From: Dysgonomonas sp. BGC7
Lineage (GTDB): Bacteria; Bacteroidota; Bacteroidia; Bacteroidales; Dysgonomonadaceae
Reading direction: 5' to 3'
Assembly (NCBI RefSeq): GCF_001261735.1
Contig: NZ_CVRP01000004.1
Span: forward strand, 1-64,000
DNA: 64,000 nt
The translations under genes and the position numbers were made by a program. The notes beneath the pieces are model-generated. The model was not told where the DNA came from and made no database searches. It worked only from the letters and a program-made list of their open reading frames with translations. Positions 56,463 to 64,000 of this stretch are shown piece by piece; within the stretch, counting starts at the first letter, position 1; the number at the start of each line of letters is the position of its first letter.

Positions 56463-57434
56463 ATGAAGAGAAAAGTCTTTTATCGGTACAATCCTCAAAC
56501 TCTCACTTATGAAAGGATTTATCCCAGTACGAAGGATAAAATATTTACTATTTTCAGACATCTCATATCAGGTATCGTAGTAGGAATAGCCGCATTAGTT
56601 GCATTCGTATACTTTTTTGGCACGCCTTGGGGCGAGGCTCAGAAAAAAGAGATGCAGCTGATGAGAACACAATATGAAATATTATCGAAACGGACTGACG
56701 AAATCTCAAAAGTTTTACGCGACATCCAGCAACGTGACGACAACCTCTACAGAGCAATATTTCATGCAGACCCAATTCCTTCTTCCATCCGCTATTCGGG
56801 CATAGGGGCTCCTGCCAGATACGATTATCTTATAGATCTTAGCAGTTCCGACTTAATTATACAAACTACAAAGAAAATCGACTACCTGTCCAAACAGATT
56901 TATATACAGTCTAACTCCTTTGATGATGTTTTAAAAATGGCTAAAAACCAAAAAGACAGGCTGAAACATATCCCCAGCATTCAACCTGTACCCGACAAAT
57001 ACCTTAAACAAGTGGCTTCGGGTTACGGTACTCGCATAGACCCTATATACGGAACAGCCCGTTTCCATGCGGGAATGGACTTTGCCTCTAACATAGGAAC
57101 GCCAGTCTATGTTACAGGAGACGGAACTGTTACTCTTGCCGACTGGAAGCAGGGATATGGAAAATGTATAATCATAGATCACGGATACGGATATCAAACT
57201 CTATATGCTCACTTGAACGATTATAAAGTACGTCTCGGACAAAAAGTAACACGAGGTGAACAGATTGGAGAAGTAGGAAACACAGGAAAATCAACGGGCC
57301 CTCACTTGCATTACGAAGTACATGTGAAAGGACAACCCGATAATCCGGCTAAATATTATTTCATGGACTTATCTCCTGAAGAATATGACAAGATGTTGCA
57401 GATAGCAGCAAATCATGGACAGGTAATGGATTAA
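56463..57434 (+). CDS. M23-family metallopeptidase (peptidoglycan hydrolase)
   Basis: A single-pass inner-membrane protein of 323 residues. The ATG at 56463 (MKRKVFYRYNPQTLTYERIYP) is preferred over a GTG at 56436. A helix at about residues 30-52 is followed by a coiled coil (about 60-90) and a LytM domain (about 195-300). That domain has Zn ligands His and Asp in FHAGMDFAS and His in GPHLHYEVH. It should cleave peptidoglycan cross-links or activate other hydrolases. The MerR-like gene follows 7 nt later. Confidence 0.92.
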   Translation: MKRKVFYRYNPQTLTYERIYPSTKDKIFTIFRHLISGIVVGIAALVAFVYFFGTPWGEAQKKEMQLMRTQYEILSKRTDEISKVLRDIQQRDDNLYRAIFHADPIPSSIRYSGIGAPARYDYLIDLSSSDLIIQTTKKIDYLSKQIYIQSNSFDDVLKMAKNQKDRLKHIPSIQPVPDKYLKQVASGYGTRIDPIYGTARFHAGMDFASNIGTPVYVTGDGTVTLADWKQGYGKCIIIDHGYGYQTLYAHLNDYKVRLGQKVTRGEQIGEVGNTGKSTGPHLHYEVHVKGQPDNPAKYYFMDLSPEEYDKMLQIAANHGQVMD

Positions 57435-57441
57435 CTACATT

Positions 57442-57786
57442 ATGAAAATAGATTTGGACAACAGCACCCGCTTATATTATTCCATAAGAGAGGTAGCCTC
57501 ACACTTTGGAGTGAACGAGTCTCTTCTCCGTTTTTGGGAAACAGAATTTGACATTATCAACCCAAGGAAGACCGAGGGAGGTGCACGCCAATATAAAAAA
57601 GAAGATATAGAGACAATAGCATTGGTCTATCATCTTGTAAAAGAAAAAGGGATGACCCTTGAAGGAGCAAGACAGACATTGAGTCATAAAAAAGATGAGA
57701 CTCTTCGTAAAGTACAAGTTATAGAGAAACTGGAAAAGATAAAAAAAGAATTGGAGGATATGGAACGAGAGTTCGATACAGAGTAA
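57442..57786 (+). CDS. MerR-family transcriptional regulator
   Basis: A 114-residue protein with an N-terminal winged helix (residues about 12-75; IREVASHFGVNESLLRFWE and GGARQYKKEDIETI) and a short C-terminal coiled coil (about 85-112), without an effector domain. Short MerR proteins linked to M23 peptidases are common in Bacteroidota. Co-transcription suggests a link to envelope or cell-wall control, but the target is unknown. Confidence 0.88.
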   Translation: MKIDLDNSTRLYYSIREVASHFGVNESLLRFWETEFDIINPRKTEGGARQYKKEDIETIALVYHLVKEKGMTLEGARQTLSHKKDETLRKVQVIEKLEKIKKELEDMEREFDTE

Positions 57787-57796
57787 ATCCACAATT

Positions 57797-57846
57797 AAAA
57801 ATACAAAGCCCGAAGAATATTGATATTCTTCGGGCTTTGTATTTTT
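57797..57846. terminator. bidirectional terminator with 24-bp perfect stem
   Basis: Positions 57797-57820 and 57823-57846 are perfectly complementary, with a GC-rich core (GCCCGAAGAAT) and A/T tails on both sides. It ends the M23-MerR transcript and the convergent VOC gene. Confidence 0.9.
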
Positions 57847-57867
57847 AAACAGAATCTAACTTTGAAA

Positions 57868-58224
57868 TTATTGTTGATAGTCTGTTAAGCCTAAACGATT
57901 TCCTGAAGGATCTGTTAATTCAACTGCCCATCCTGTTTTTATCTTAAATGGTTCAGACAAAAATACGACACCTTTATCCATTAACTCTTCATATATATTT
58001 TTCACATTTTCTACTTCAAACCATATCGTAGGCTTCATATCCGGAAAATGTGTAACATCTTTTAGTATAATAGCAGGCTCTTCGTCTCCTATGTTATATG
58101 CAACCATACCTTTAGCAGAAAAGTCAAACTTTAGAGATAACCCTAACACTTCAGCATAAAAGTCTTTACTTTTTTGCATATCCTGTGATGGTAAGAAAAA
58201 ATTATCAATGTTTTTAATTTTCAT
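57868..58224 (-). CDS. VOC-family protein
   Basis: A 118-residue glyoxalase/bleomycin-resistance fold. FYAEVLGLSLKF and VELTDPSGNRLGLTDY are typical. The usual first His position is NFFLPS and lacks His, so at least one glyoxalase metal ligand is missing, unlike the protein at 27613-27990. It may bind a ligand without catalysis. The function is unknown. The gap to the MBOAT gene is 31 nt. Confidence 0.8.
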   Translation of the reverse strand: MKIKNIDNFFLPSQDMQKSKDFYAEVLGLSLKFDFSAKGMVAYNIGDEEPAIILKDVTHFPDMKPTIWFEVENVKNIYEELMDKGVVFLSEPFKIKTGWAVELTDPSGNRLGLTDYQQ

Positions 58225-58255
58225 TATTCTTTATTTTGAGATGTATTAATAAAAA

Positions 58256-59815
58256 TTAGAACTGAAAATATATAAATGGCTGAGGGCCACTAGATGCAGT
58301 TGCAAATATCAGCCAAAACACAAGACCTGCCAATAACGCCTTTATAAACAATGGCGTGCTATTAAATCCTGATTTAATCTTATTCACAAAGTTTTCGGGT
58401 AAGAAATGCATTACATATCCTATTACTATCAGGATGAATACATTCTTATAGCCCTCAAGTATAGTCAACCACTCGTCCGGGGCAAAAGTAAGATTACCAA
58501 TATTGGCAATCACTTCTCCTGCCTGCTCGAAAGTGTTCGCTCTGAAGAATATCCAACAAAATGCAACAAAGTGGAAAGTAAGCAGAATACAGATAATACG
58601 AGTAAAACGATTATCTGGTACTTTAATATATTGCTTAAAGAATCTTTCTACAGCCAATACTGCTCCATGTAAACCACCCCACATAACAAATTTCCATGAT
58701 GCTCCATGCCAAAGCCCTCCAATAAGCATTGTAAGGAATAGGTTGACATAAGTTCTTACCTTACCCTTTCGGTTGCCACCTAGCGAAATATATAGGTAAT
58801 CCCGCAGCCACGAGGATAAAGAGATATGCCAGCGGCGCCAAAATTCTGTTATCGACTGCGATTTATACGGAGTAAGGAAGTTTGGAGGGATAGTAAATCC
58901 CATAAGAAGAGATAAGCCTATAGCAATATCAGAATAACCTGAAAAATCACAGTATATCTGTAAGGTATATCCATACACAGCCATCAAATTCTCAAATGCG
59001 GTATAGCTCATTGGTGCATCAAATACCCTATCTACAAAATTGGTAGATATATAGTCCGATATAACGGCTTTCTTTATCAATCCTATAAGGATAAGAAAAA
59101 GAGCCATACCTGCTTCTTCTTTCGTCAGATGAAGTTTATTTTTCATCTGAGGTAAAAAGTCTTTCGCTCTGATGATAGGCCCTGCAACAAGCTTAGGGAA
59201 GAATGTAATATAGAAACAGAAATCGAGAAGCGAATCGGCAGGCTTCATCTGTTTACGATAGAGGTCTACTCCATAGCTTATAGCTTCAAAGACGAAAAAA
59301 GATATACCAATAGGTAGAATTATATTGTGTAATGCAAAATCACCATTGAATAAAGCATTCAGATTCTGAATAAAGAAATTGGTGTACTTAAAGTATGCCA
59401 GCATCAGCAAGTTTCCCACAATAATAAATGTAAGGTAAAGTTTGCGGACAGATTGTTTTTCTGACTTGTATAATCTTACGGCCAGCAAGTGTGTGACGAC
59501 AGCACAGACTACCAGTAATATGAAATAGTTGAGAGTAAAATGAAAACCAAATAAATTGATATCCATTGTATCTCCTCCTGCTAGATAATAAAAATATAAG
59601 GAGAAAGCAATAAGATAAACTTTCCTGAAATGATCATGATTGCGACTTAAGACATAGACAGTATAGAAAATTAAGAAAAAGCCCAGAAAAAATGCACTAT
59701 TAAACAGCAAACGATGTTCAGGGTTAAAAATAAACAAAGAAGATGTCTCGTTTATTACTTTATCTATATAATCAGGCAAATAAAAATTGCTGATTTCATC
59801 AATCAATGTTTTCAA
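58256..59815 (-). CDS. MBOAT-family O-acyltransferase, AlgI-like
   Basis: A polytopic inner-membrane acyltransferase of 519 residues that moves acyl (usually acetyl) groups across the membrane. Family signatures are FPKLVAGPIIRAKDFLPQ, FCDFSGYSDIAIGLS, RRWHISLSSWLRDYLYI and the catalytic-His segment GGLWHGASWKFV. Its start overlaps the stop of the LysM-SGNH gene by 4 nt. With two SGNH esterase-fold proteins it forms an O-acetylation unit like AlgI/AlgJ/AlgX or PatA/PatB. Confidence 0.93.
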   Translation of the reverse strand: MKTLIDEISNFYLPDYIDKVINETSSLFIFNPEHRLLFNSAFFLGFFLIFYTVYVLSRNHDHFRKVYLIAFSLYFYYLAGGDTMDINLFGFHFTLNYFILLVVCAVVTHLLAVRLYKSEKQSVRKLYLTFIIVGNLLMLAYFKYTNFFIQNLNALFNGDFALHNIILPIGISFFVFEAISYGVDLYRKQMKPADSLLDFCFYITFFPKLVAGPIIRAKDFLPQMKNKLHLTKEEAGMALFLILIGLIKKAVISDYISTNFVDRVFDAPMSYTAFENLMAVYGYTLQIYCDFSGYSDIAIGLSLLMGFTIPPNFLTPYKSQSITEFWRRWHISLSSWLRDYLYISLGGNRKGKVRTYVNLFLTMLIGGLWHGASWKFVMWGGLHGAVLAVERFFKQYIKVPDNRFTRIICILLTFHFVAFCWIFFRANTFEQAGEVIANIGNLTFAPDEWLTILEGYKNVFILIVIGYVMHFLPENFVNKIKSGFNSTPLFIKALLAGLVFWLIFATASSGPQPFIYFQF

Positions 59816-61236
59816 TTTATTTTAAATTTCTTAAAGTTATTATATGCGTCGATAAAATCGGATGCGAACAATTGCCCCTGAGCTACATATCCTCCGGCCG
59901 TATAGTGCACCTTATCACGTGCAATCATACGCGAATATTCTCCTTTAGGCCCTATACCCGAAGCACCCCCCATACGGGTATACAAATCCCACACAGGCAG
60001 ATTGGCCAAACCCATCAGAGCAACGCTATAGTCTGACACATAAGTATTTGTGCGACGACGACGAAACATAGATGGCGGCGGAGTCATAACCAACACTATG
60101 GCATTAGGATTTAACTGCTTTATTTTGTTCACAAGCTCTCTCAATTGATATATATAGTCTGTATCCGATATCTTCCCAAAAGATTCATTTGTACCGAAGG
60201 ATAGAATGATAAGATCGGGTTGCAATATAGGTAACTGCTGAAAGAACAAGGGATATTTACTATAATCGGTCAACTTAGCGCCATTCACGCCAATGGAATG
60301 ATATATAATTCCAGGTTTGTCATTTTCGAGAACGAAACCATTAAGGTTATACATAGCCTGCTTCTGAGCAGGTAGTATAGTAATTCTACTCATAGCAGTA
60401 TCGCTTGTATATGACGAATAATAAGGCTTCGATACCAAATCAACGTAATTTAAACTATCCTTTTGGATGTTTGTTTTTTCTGTTTTCTTAGGTTGTACCC
60501 CCCCACCCTTTACGGGTATTTTAAGACGCTGAGCCGGACGTATCATATTCGATTTCAAACCATTTGTCTTCTTTAACTGAGTAACTGTAACTCCATACTT
60601 ACGCCCAATTACAGAGAGGCTTTCTCCACTTTTCACTTTATGATATTTATATCCTGTGGCAATACCGCCACTTACTGTTGCTGCTGCAACCAAAGGCTCT
60701 GCTGTTGTTGAAATTATATATTGAGGCTCTTTAGTCGGATAAATGATTTTTATTTTATTAAAATCGCAGCCTTCTATTGTAGACAACTGTAATACAAAAT
60801 CTTCATCAGAAGTGTATAAAGCTATACCACTAAGCCCTACACCTACATCTGCTACCGGAAAAACATTCAAAAGGCTTTGCCAAGGTGCATTACTTACATA
60901 TTTCACATAACGGGGCCCATTTGTCTTAACCAGACTATAGGGAAAAGTAAAACCGACACCCCCGTTTCCGAATTTTCCTTGTAGAGCCACACGAATAGCA
61001 TCTGTAAAAAAATCGGCCTGAATATGTGAGTCTCCGATATGCACTATATTGATTTTACCTTTATGGTTTTTCTCTAGATTTTGTAATTTTTGGAAAAGTG
61101 GATTTAATAATGCCTGATTAGAAAAAATATCTTTATTGCCATCTGCTTTCTCTTTTATTTCTTTACCATAGACATATCCGACTGACATAAAAAGAAATAG
61201 CAAACTACAAATTATTGTATTTTTCAAAATCATCAT
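59812..61236 (-). CDS. secreted SGNH hydrolase with internal LysM domain
   Basis: The protein has a signal peptide (about residues 1-24). SGNH block I is VHIGDSHIQADF, with Asn/Gly blocks later (ILSFGTNES) and the catalytic Asp-His in RDKVHYTAGG. A LysM domain (about 200-245, YHKVKSGESLSVIGRKYGV) is inserted within the fold and points to peptidoglycan binding. The linker after LysM is coded by seven G in a row. It is coupled to the MBOAT gene and is probably the acetyl transfer or esterase partner. Confidence 0.88.
   Translation of the reverse strand: MMILKNTIICSLLFLFMSVGYVYGKEIKEKADGNKDIFSNQALLNPLFQKLQNLEKNHKGKINIVHIGDSHIQADFFTDAIRVALQGKFGNGGVGFTFPYSLVKTNGPRYVKYVSNAPWQSLLNVFPVADVGVGLSGIALYTSDEDFVLQLSTIEGCDFNKIKIIYPTKEPQYIISTTAEPLVAAATVSGGIATGYKYHKVKSGESLSVIGRKYGVTVTQLKKTNGLKSNMIRPAQRLKIPVKGGGVQPKKTEKTNIQKDSLNYVDLVSKPYYSSYTSDTAMSRITILPAQKQAMYNLNGFVLENDKPGIIYHSIGVNGAKLTDYSKYPLFFQQLPILQPDLIILSFGTNESFGKISDTDYIYQLRELVNKIKQLNPNAIVLVMTPPPSMFRRRRTNTYVSDYSVALMGLANLPVWDLYTRMGGASGIGPKGEYSRMIARDKVHYTAGGYVAQGQLFASDFIDAYNNFKKFKIN
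60498..60504 (-). repeat. G7 homopolymer in the LysM-SGNH gene
   Basis: Seven C on the plus strand (seven G in the coding strand) encode the Gly-rich linker after the LysM domain. Slippage here would shift the frame and remove the second half of the SGNH fold. Confidence 0.9.
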
Positions 61237-61255
61237 TTATATTCACTCCTCTATT

Positions 61256-62647
61256 TTATCGGTTAGTTTTATATTTCTTATACCCGTTATCTATTTCACC
61301 ATATATGAGCTTAGCTATCTTCTTAGAGCCAGCTCCATTAAAGTGAGTATAATCCTTACCTGCTAGATGATTGTCCACCCATTTCACCATAGATCCATTA
61401 CCTCCCATAAGGTCATATAAGTTAATATAACCTGAAGATGTTTTTCTGGCATAATTTCGCTGGGCTTTAGCTAATGGGGTAACAGCAGGGTCGGTCTGCA
61501 TCACTCCTTCTATTTTAGATGCTTTATCGGCAGTAGAAATTATCAATATATCGGCATTAGGAAAACACTGACGAAGGTTGTTGACAACAGTAGTCATATT
61601 TTTCTCATACCAGTTGTAGTTAAGAGAACCATATCCAAGAACATTAGCACCATAGTGAAGCACAACCAAATCATAATTCAATACATTATCAAAAGCATTC
61701 ATCAACGCCGGACTTAAGATAGAAAGAGGAAGCCCTGAATTTCCCCGGGTAGAAAAATTATCTACGTGGACACCTCTACCATCATCGAAATTAAGTCCAT
61801 AGATAGGTATAGAATCTGCTCTATGAAAATCGACTTGTAGCGATTTAGCATTATGTGGAGTCAGTTTTAATGTATTTAATAGTTTGTTGGGTTCTAAAGG
61901 CTTACTGTGAACAGAATCTTTATCTGCTTTTATGGTTACATAACCTTTTTCGTTTCGGGAACTACCATAGAATAATGTAGGATTGTTCAATGCAGTGGAA
62001 TGCAACTGTGACTGAGCCTTATATCTCACCCAATATGTTTGAGAAGGATCTTTGGCAAAAAACACCTGTCCATCTATACCAAATGGGCGGCTAGGCTTTT
62101 TCACTTTTAGGAATGACTGAGAATACCAGTTTTTCGAGAATTGATGGGAAATAGATCCGCGGGCCCCAGCAGACAGAGATGACACAGCTACAAAACCAAC
62201 TCCTTCGCCACCATAATCGGATTGAAATTCGCTACGAACATCCTGAACAATATAATCTCCATCATTCATCGAATCGCCAAAATAAGCGACTCTCACTGTT
62301 CCTGATTGAGTTTGTTCCAAATTGTGAAGCTTTGCATAAAATCGTTTTAGGTTTTGATAACCATCACTCTTCAGAGCCGGATCAAAATTTGCATCTACCT
62401 CCTCCATTTGTCCCGCTTCTCCTTGTATACTATCCGTATTCTGTGCTTCAACAACCATCGCTGTAGTATCGCTCTGTGCGGCAATGGCCAGACTATCCAT
62501 TACAATATTATTAGTAACCGTGACTTTCTCAGGGAAAAGGCGGGGTGGTAATATATTCTTAAATAAAAGAAAGGTGGCAATGGCCAATATGAGAAAAAGT
62601 ATTATTTTCCCAAAATAGGAGTTGCTAGATGTGTTCACGACCAACAA
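61256..62647 (-). CDS. membrane-anchored SGNH hydrolase-like protein
   Basis: One N-terminal helix (about residues 12-30) anchors a periplasmic SGNH fold of 463 residues. Block I is VAYFGDSMNDGDY. A later VVLHYGANVLGYG takes the place of the Asn block, and the catalytic Asp-His is in KDYTHFNGAG. It is the first gene of the three-gene MBOAT operon, 19 nt from the LysM paralogue. A TAGCTTTG box lies at 62785-62792. Confidence 0.86.
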   Translation of the reverse strand: MLVVNTSSNSYFGKIILFLILAIATFLLFKNILPPRLFPEKVTVTNNIVMDSLAIAAQSDTTAMVVEAQNTDSIQGEAGQMEEVDANFDPALKSDGYQNLKRFYAKLHNLEQTQSGTVRVAYFGDSMNDGDYIVQDVRSEFQSDYGGEGVGFVAVSSLSAGARGSISHQFSKNWYSQSFLKVKKPSRPFGIDGQVFFAKDPSQTYWVRYKAQSQLHSTALNNPTLFYGSSRNEKGYVTIKADKDSVHSKPLEPNKLLNTLKLTPHNAKSLQVDFHRADSIPIYGLNFDDGRGVHVDNFSTRGNSGLPLSILSPALMNAFDNVLNYDLVVLHYGANVLGYGSLNYNWYEKNMTTVVNNLRQCFPNADILIISTADKASKIEGVMQTDPAVTPLAKAQRNYARKTSSGYINLYDLMGGNGSMVKWVDNHLAGKDYTHFNGAGSKKIAKLIYGEIDNGYKKYKTNR

Positions 62648-62784
62648 TTTATCTAATGTTTAACTATTTGTAAAACGTTCCCTATTAGGGTTCTGTACTA
62701 TTTACCGATACATTATTCAGCATCAGAATGTATATCATTCTGTCCGAAAAACATCGACAAATAGGCCTGTGACCTTAAAGTTTG

Positions 62785-62792
62785 CAAAGCTA
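62785..62792 (-). promoter_or_regulatory. candidate -7 box of the O-acetylation operon
   Basis: The minus strand reads TAGCTTTG, about 138 nt before the ATG at 62647. The 184-nt gap 62648-62831 shows no gene. Confidence 0.35.
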
Positions 62793-62831
62793 GTTACTTT
62801 TATCCAAAATATTTATTGTGTAGAGGATATT

Positions 62832-63314
62832 TTATTGATATTTTGCTTTTGCTGTAATATGGTCTATACCAATACAAAAAACAGATGTTCTATTCCAAGA
62901 TTTAGCCATATATTTTTCACCAATATCTTCATATCCCTGCGAATATTTTTTGACTAACAAGCGGAGAGCCTTACGCTTTTCGTCATCGGATAAGTTGAGA
63001 TCTACGCGCCCGAATGCTATAACACTTTCGTACAATGTGGTAAACTGATCTGCGATCGGTTTGGTTACTCCTACTACACAAAATGAAACCTTATCATTGT
63101 TCTTCATCACATCCAGCTTCTCTCCTTCAGGAGCACAGTGAAAGTAAAGATTCTGAGAATCGGAATCGTATGCATAGCTGATAGGAAGACCATATGCATA
63201 ACCATTATCGGACATACCAAGACTAAGAAAACCAAATTCTGAGGTCTTTAATAATTCCTGTATACGATTCTCATCTTCGAGTATCCTATTTTGCCTTCTT
63301 ACTTCTCTAAACAT
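62832..63314 (-). CDS. pyridoxamine-5'-phosphate-oxidase-like flavoprotein, Nim-type
   Basis: A 160-residue split-barrel protein. It has the family start REVRRQNRILEDENRIQELL, the GFLSLGMSDNGYAYGLPISYAYD strand pair and LYFHCAPEGEKLDVMKNNDKVSF, which are typical of NimA-like proteins. These bind FMN or heme; some members reduce nitroimidazoles. The natural substrate is unknown and resistance should not be assumed. It is preceded by the DUF3316 gene on the same strand, 12 nt away. Confidence 0.85.
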   Translation of the reverse strand: MFREVRRQNRILEDENRIQELLKTSEFGFLSLGMSDNGYAYGLPISYAYDSDSQNLYFHCAPEGEKLDVMKNNDKVSFCVVGVTKPIADQFTTLYESVIAFGRVDLNLSDDEKRKALRLLVKKYSQGYEDIGEKYMAKSWNRTSVFCIGIDHITAKAKYQ

Positions 63315-63326
63315 AGTATTCGTTTT

Positions 63327-64000
63327 TTAATATCCGTTCCAATAATCGTTACGAGCTTTTACCTTTGGCACTTTCACCCCTTCGATAGGAAATCCTATGA
63401 CAAATCCGTTAGTGTAATGGTGTGTCTGAATATCGTGTACCTTTGTCTGATACCACGAACCCAGATAACCGACTCTGATCGTATATTTATGTATAGGTAT
63501 ATCTACTGTAATATAGTTACGCAAAGCACGCTGATTGTGTAAAGAAGCAAAATTGACAACATCGACAGAATTACCCAACGATATTTCATAATAAGATTGT
63601 CCGAAACGTGGAGAAAACAGCATACCCATAAAAGGTGTATCTATCTGCCAGCGAACAGCAAACCATTTCAACTTATAAGATGCAGTAACCGAAAGATTAA
63701 GATTAGTGTAAGCCCTTGCTGTAGCGGGGTTATTACCATTTCGCTCGTTATAAAGAACTCCTCCGTTTATATCCCAGAATCCACCTACACCCAAACGAAA
63801 AGCATCTGTATTATAGAATCGATAATGTCCTCCAATCCTATAGCTGGCCAACAACCAATATTCCGATACATTCTTTGCAGGATTGTCTCCTTTAGCCAAG
63901 TCGAGTTCGAATACTTGTTGCTTATAAAATTTATAGTCGAACCATGTGGTACGGCGCATTTGTTCGTACATCAGACGAACGGACGTTCCTTTATATTCGA
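63327..64000 (-). pseudogene. DUF3316-type protein gene, apparently frameshifted, leaving the window
   Basis: The frame from 63971 down matches the C-terminal three quarters of DUF3316 proteins (FRLGVGGFWDINGGVLYNERNGNNP, SPRFGQSYYEISLG), which are exported beta-rich proteins. The expected upstream sequence EYKGTSV occurs in a different frame (63994-63974) and runs into TGA, and the current frame has TAA at 63987-63989. Adding four bases (one more GTCC) would join them as EYKGTSVRLMYEQ. Either the gene is broken or the ATG at 63971 is used without a signal peptide, which is less likely. Confidence 0.6.

Noticed and set aside
1-64000. CRISPR arrays, tRNA or rRNA genes, insertion sequences and prophage genes
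   Set aside because: No regularly spaced repeat array, no tRNA-like cloverleaf, no transposase or integrase frame and no phage structural genes were seen on either strand; this was reading by eye, so a weak tRNA could be missed.

Overview
The window looks like a chromosomal segment of a Bacteroidota (Bacteroidales) bacterium, probably Dysgonomonas or a close relative. Genes are AT-rich (roughly 37 % GC by eye). Start codons mostly lack Shine-Dalgarno sequences, and many genes have a TAnnTTTG -7 box upstream, in several cases with a TTTG-like -33 box about 19-20 nt further up, which is the Bacteroidota promoter type. The protein families (outer-membrane beta-barrel family 3, DUF3857, DUF1080, DUF3316, zinc-ligand-less Tgt, LptF/LptG permease, KdsC) fit a Gram-negative Bacteroidales. 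I saw no tRNA, rRNA, CRISPR array, insertion sequence or prophage. The genus is inference.

Layout. 1-6.2 kb: an RprXY-like two-component system, a DMT permease and a TonB-receptor-like outer-membrane protein. 6.2-12.3 kb: a plus-strand run of topA, a polyprenyl-phosphate sugar transferase, a nitroreductase, a small membrane protein, a DUF2520 dehydrogenase and kdsC. 12.3-21.9 kb: minus-strand lptF/G-tgt-CBS transporter, recJ-MBL lipoprotein-recQ, and proC-DUF488. 22-30 kb: an amino-acid permease, a Tat-exported Gfo/Idh/MocA oxidoreductase paired with a DUF1080 protein (a likely 3-keto-glycoside module), an MBL hydrolase, a glyoxalase, aroB and fmt. 30-42.3 kb: a ClC channel, then the leucine operon read leader-leuA-leuC-leuD-alpha/beta hydrolase-citramalate-synthase-like gene, followed by an LTA-synthase-like enzyme and leuB. 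42-50 kb: HAD phosphatase, DUF937-like protein, B12-binding radical SAM protein and two tandem DUF3857 proteins. 50-54 kb: a decayed pseudogene and a double phosphoesterase. 54-58 kb: alaS, an M23 peptidase and a MerR regulator. 58-64 kb: a VOC protein, an MBOAT/SGNH O-acetylation operon, a Nim-like flavoprotein and a frameshifted DUF3316 gene at the edge.

The strongest regulatory find is upstream of leuA. A TTTG-N19-TAACTTTG promoter is followed by a 19-codon leader peptide with six Ile and three Leu codons. After it come a 9-bp hairpin with seven T and a competing antiterminator that includes the leader's stop codon. This is a classical ribosome-stalling attenuator. Its Ile plus Leu bias matches an operon that carries both leuA and a citramalate-synthase-like gene sharing LeuCDB. 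Other leads are an 18-bp near-identical direct-repeat site upstream of both the two-component system and the outer-membrane protein gene, and a second conserved hairpin-forming element upstream of the outer-membrane protein gene and aroB.
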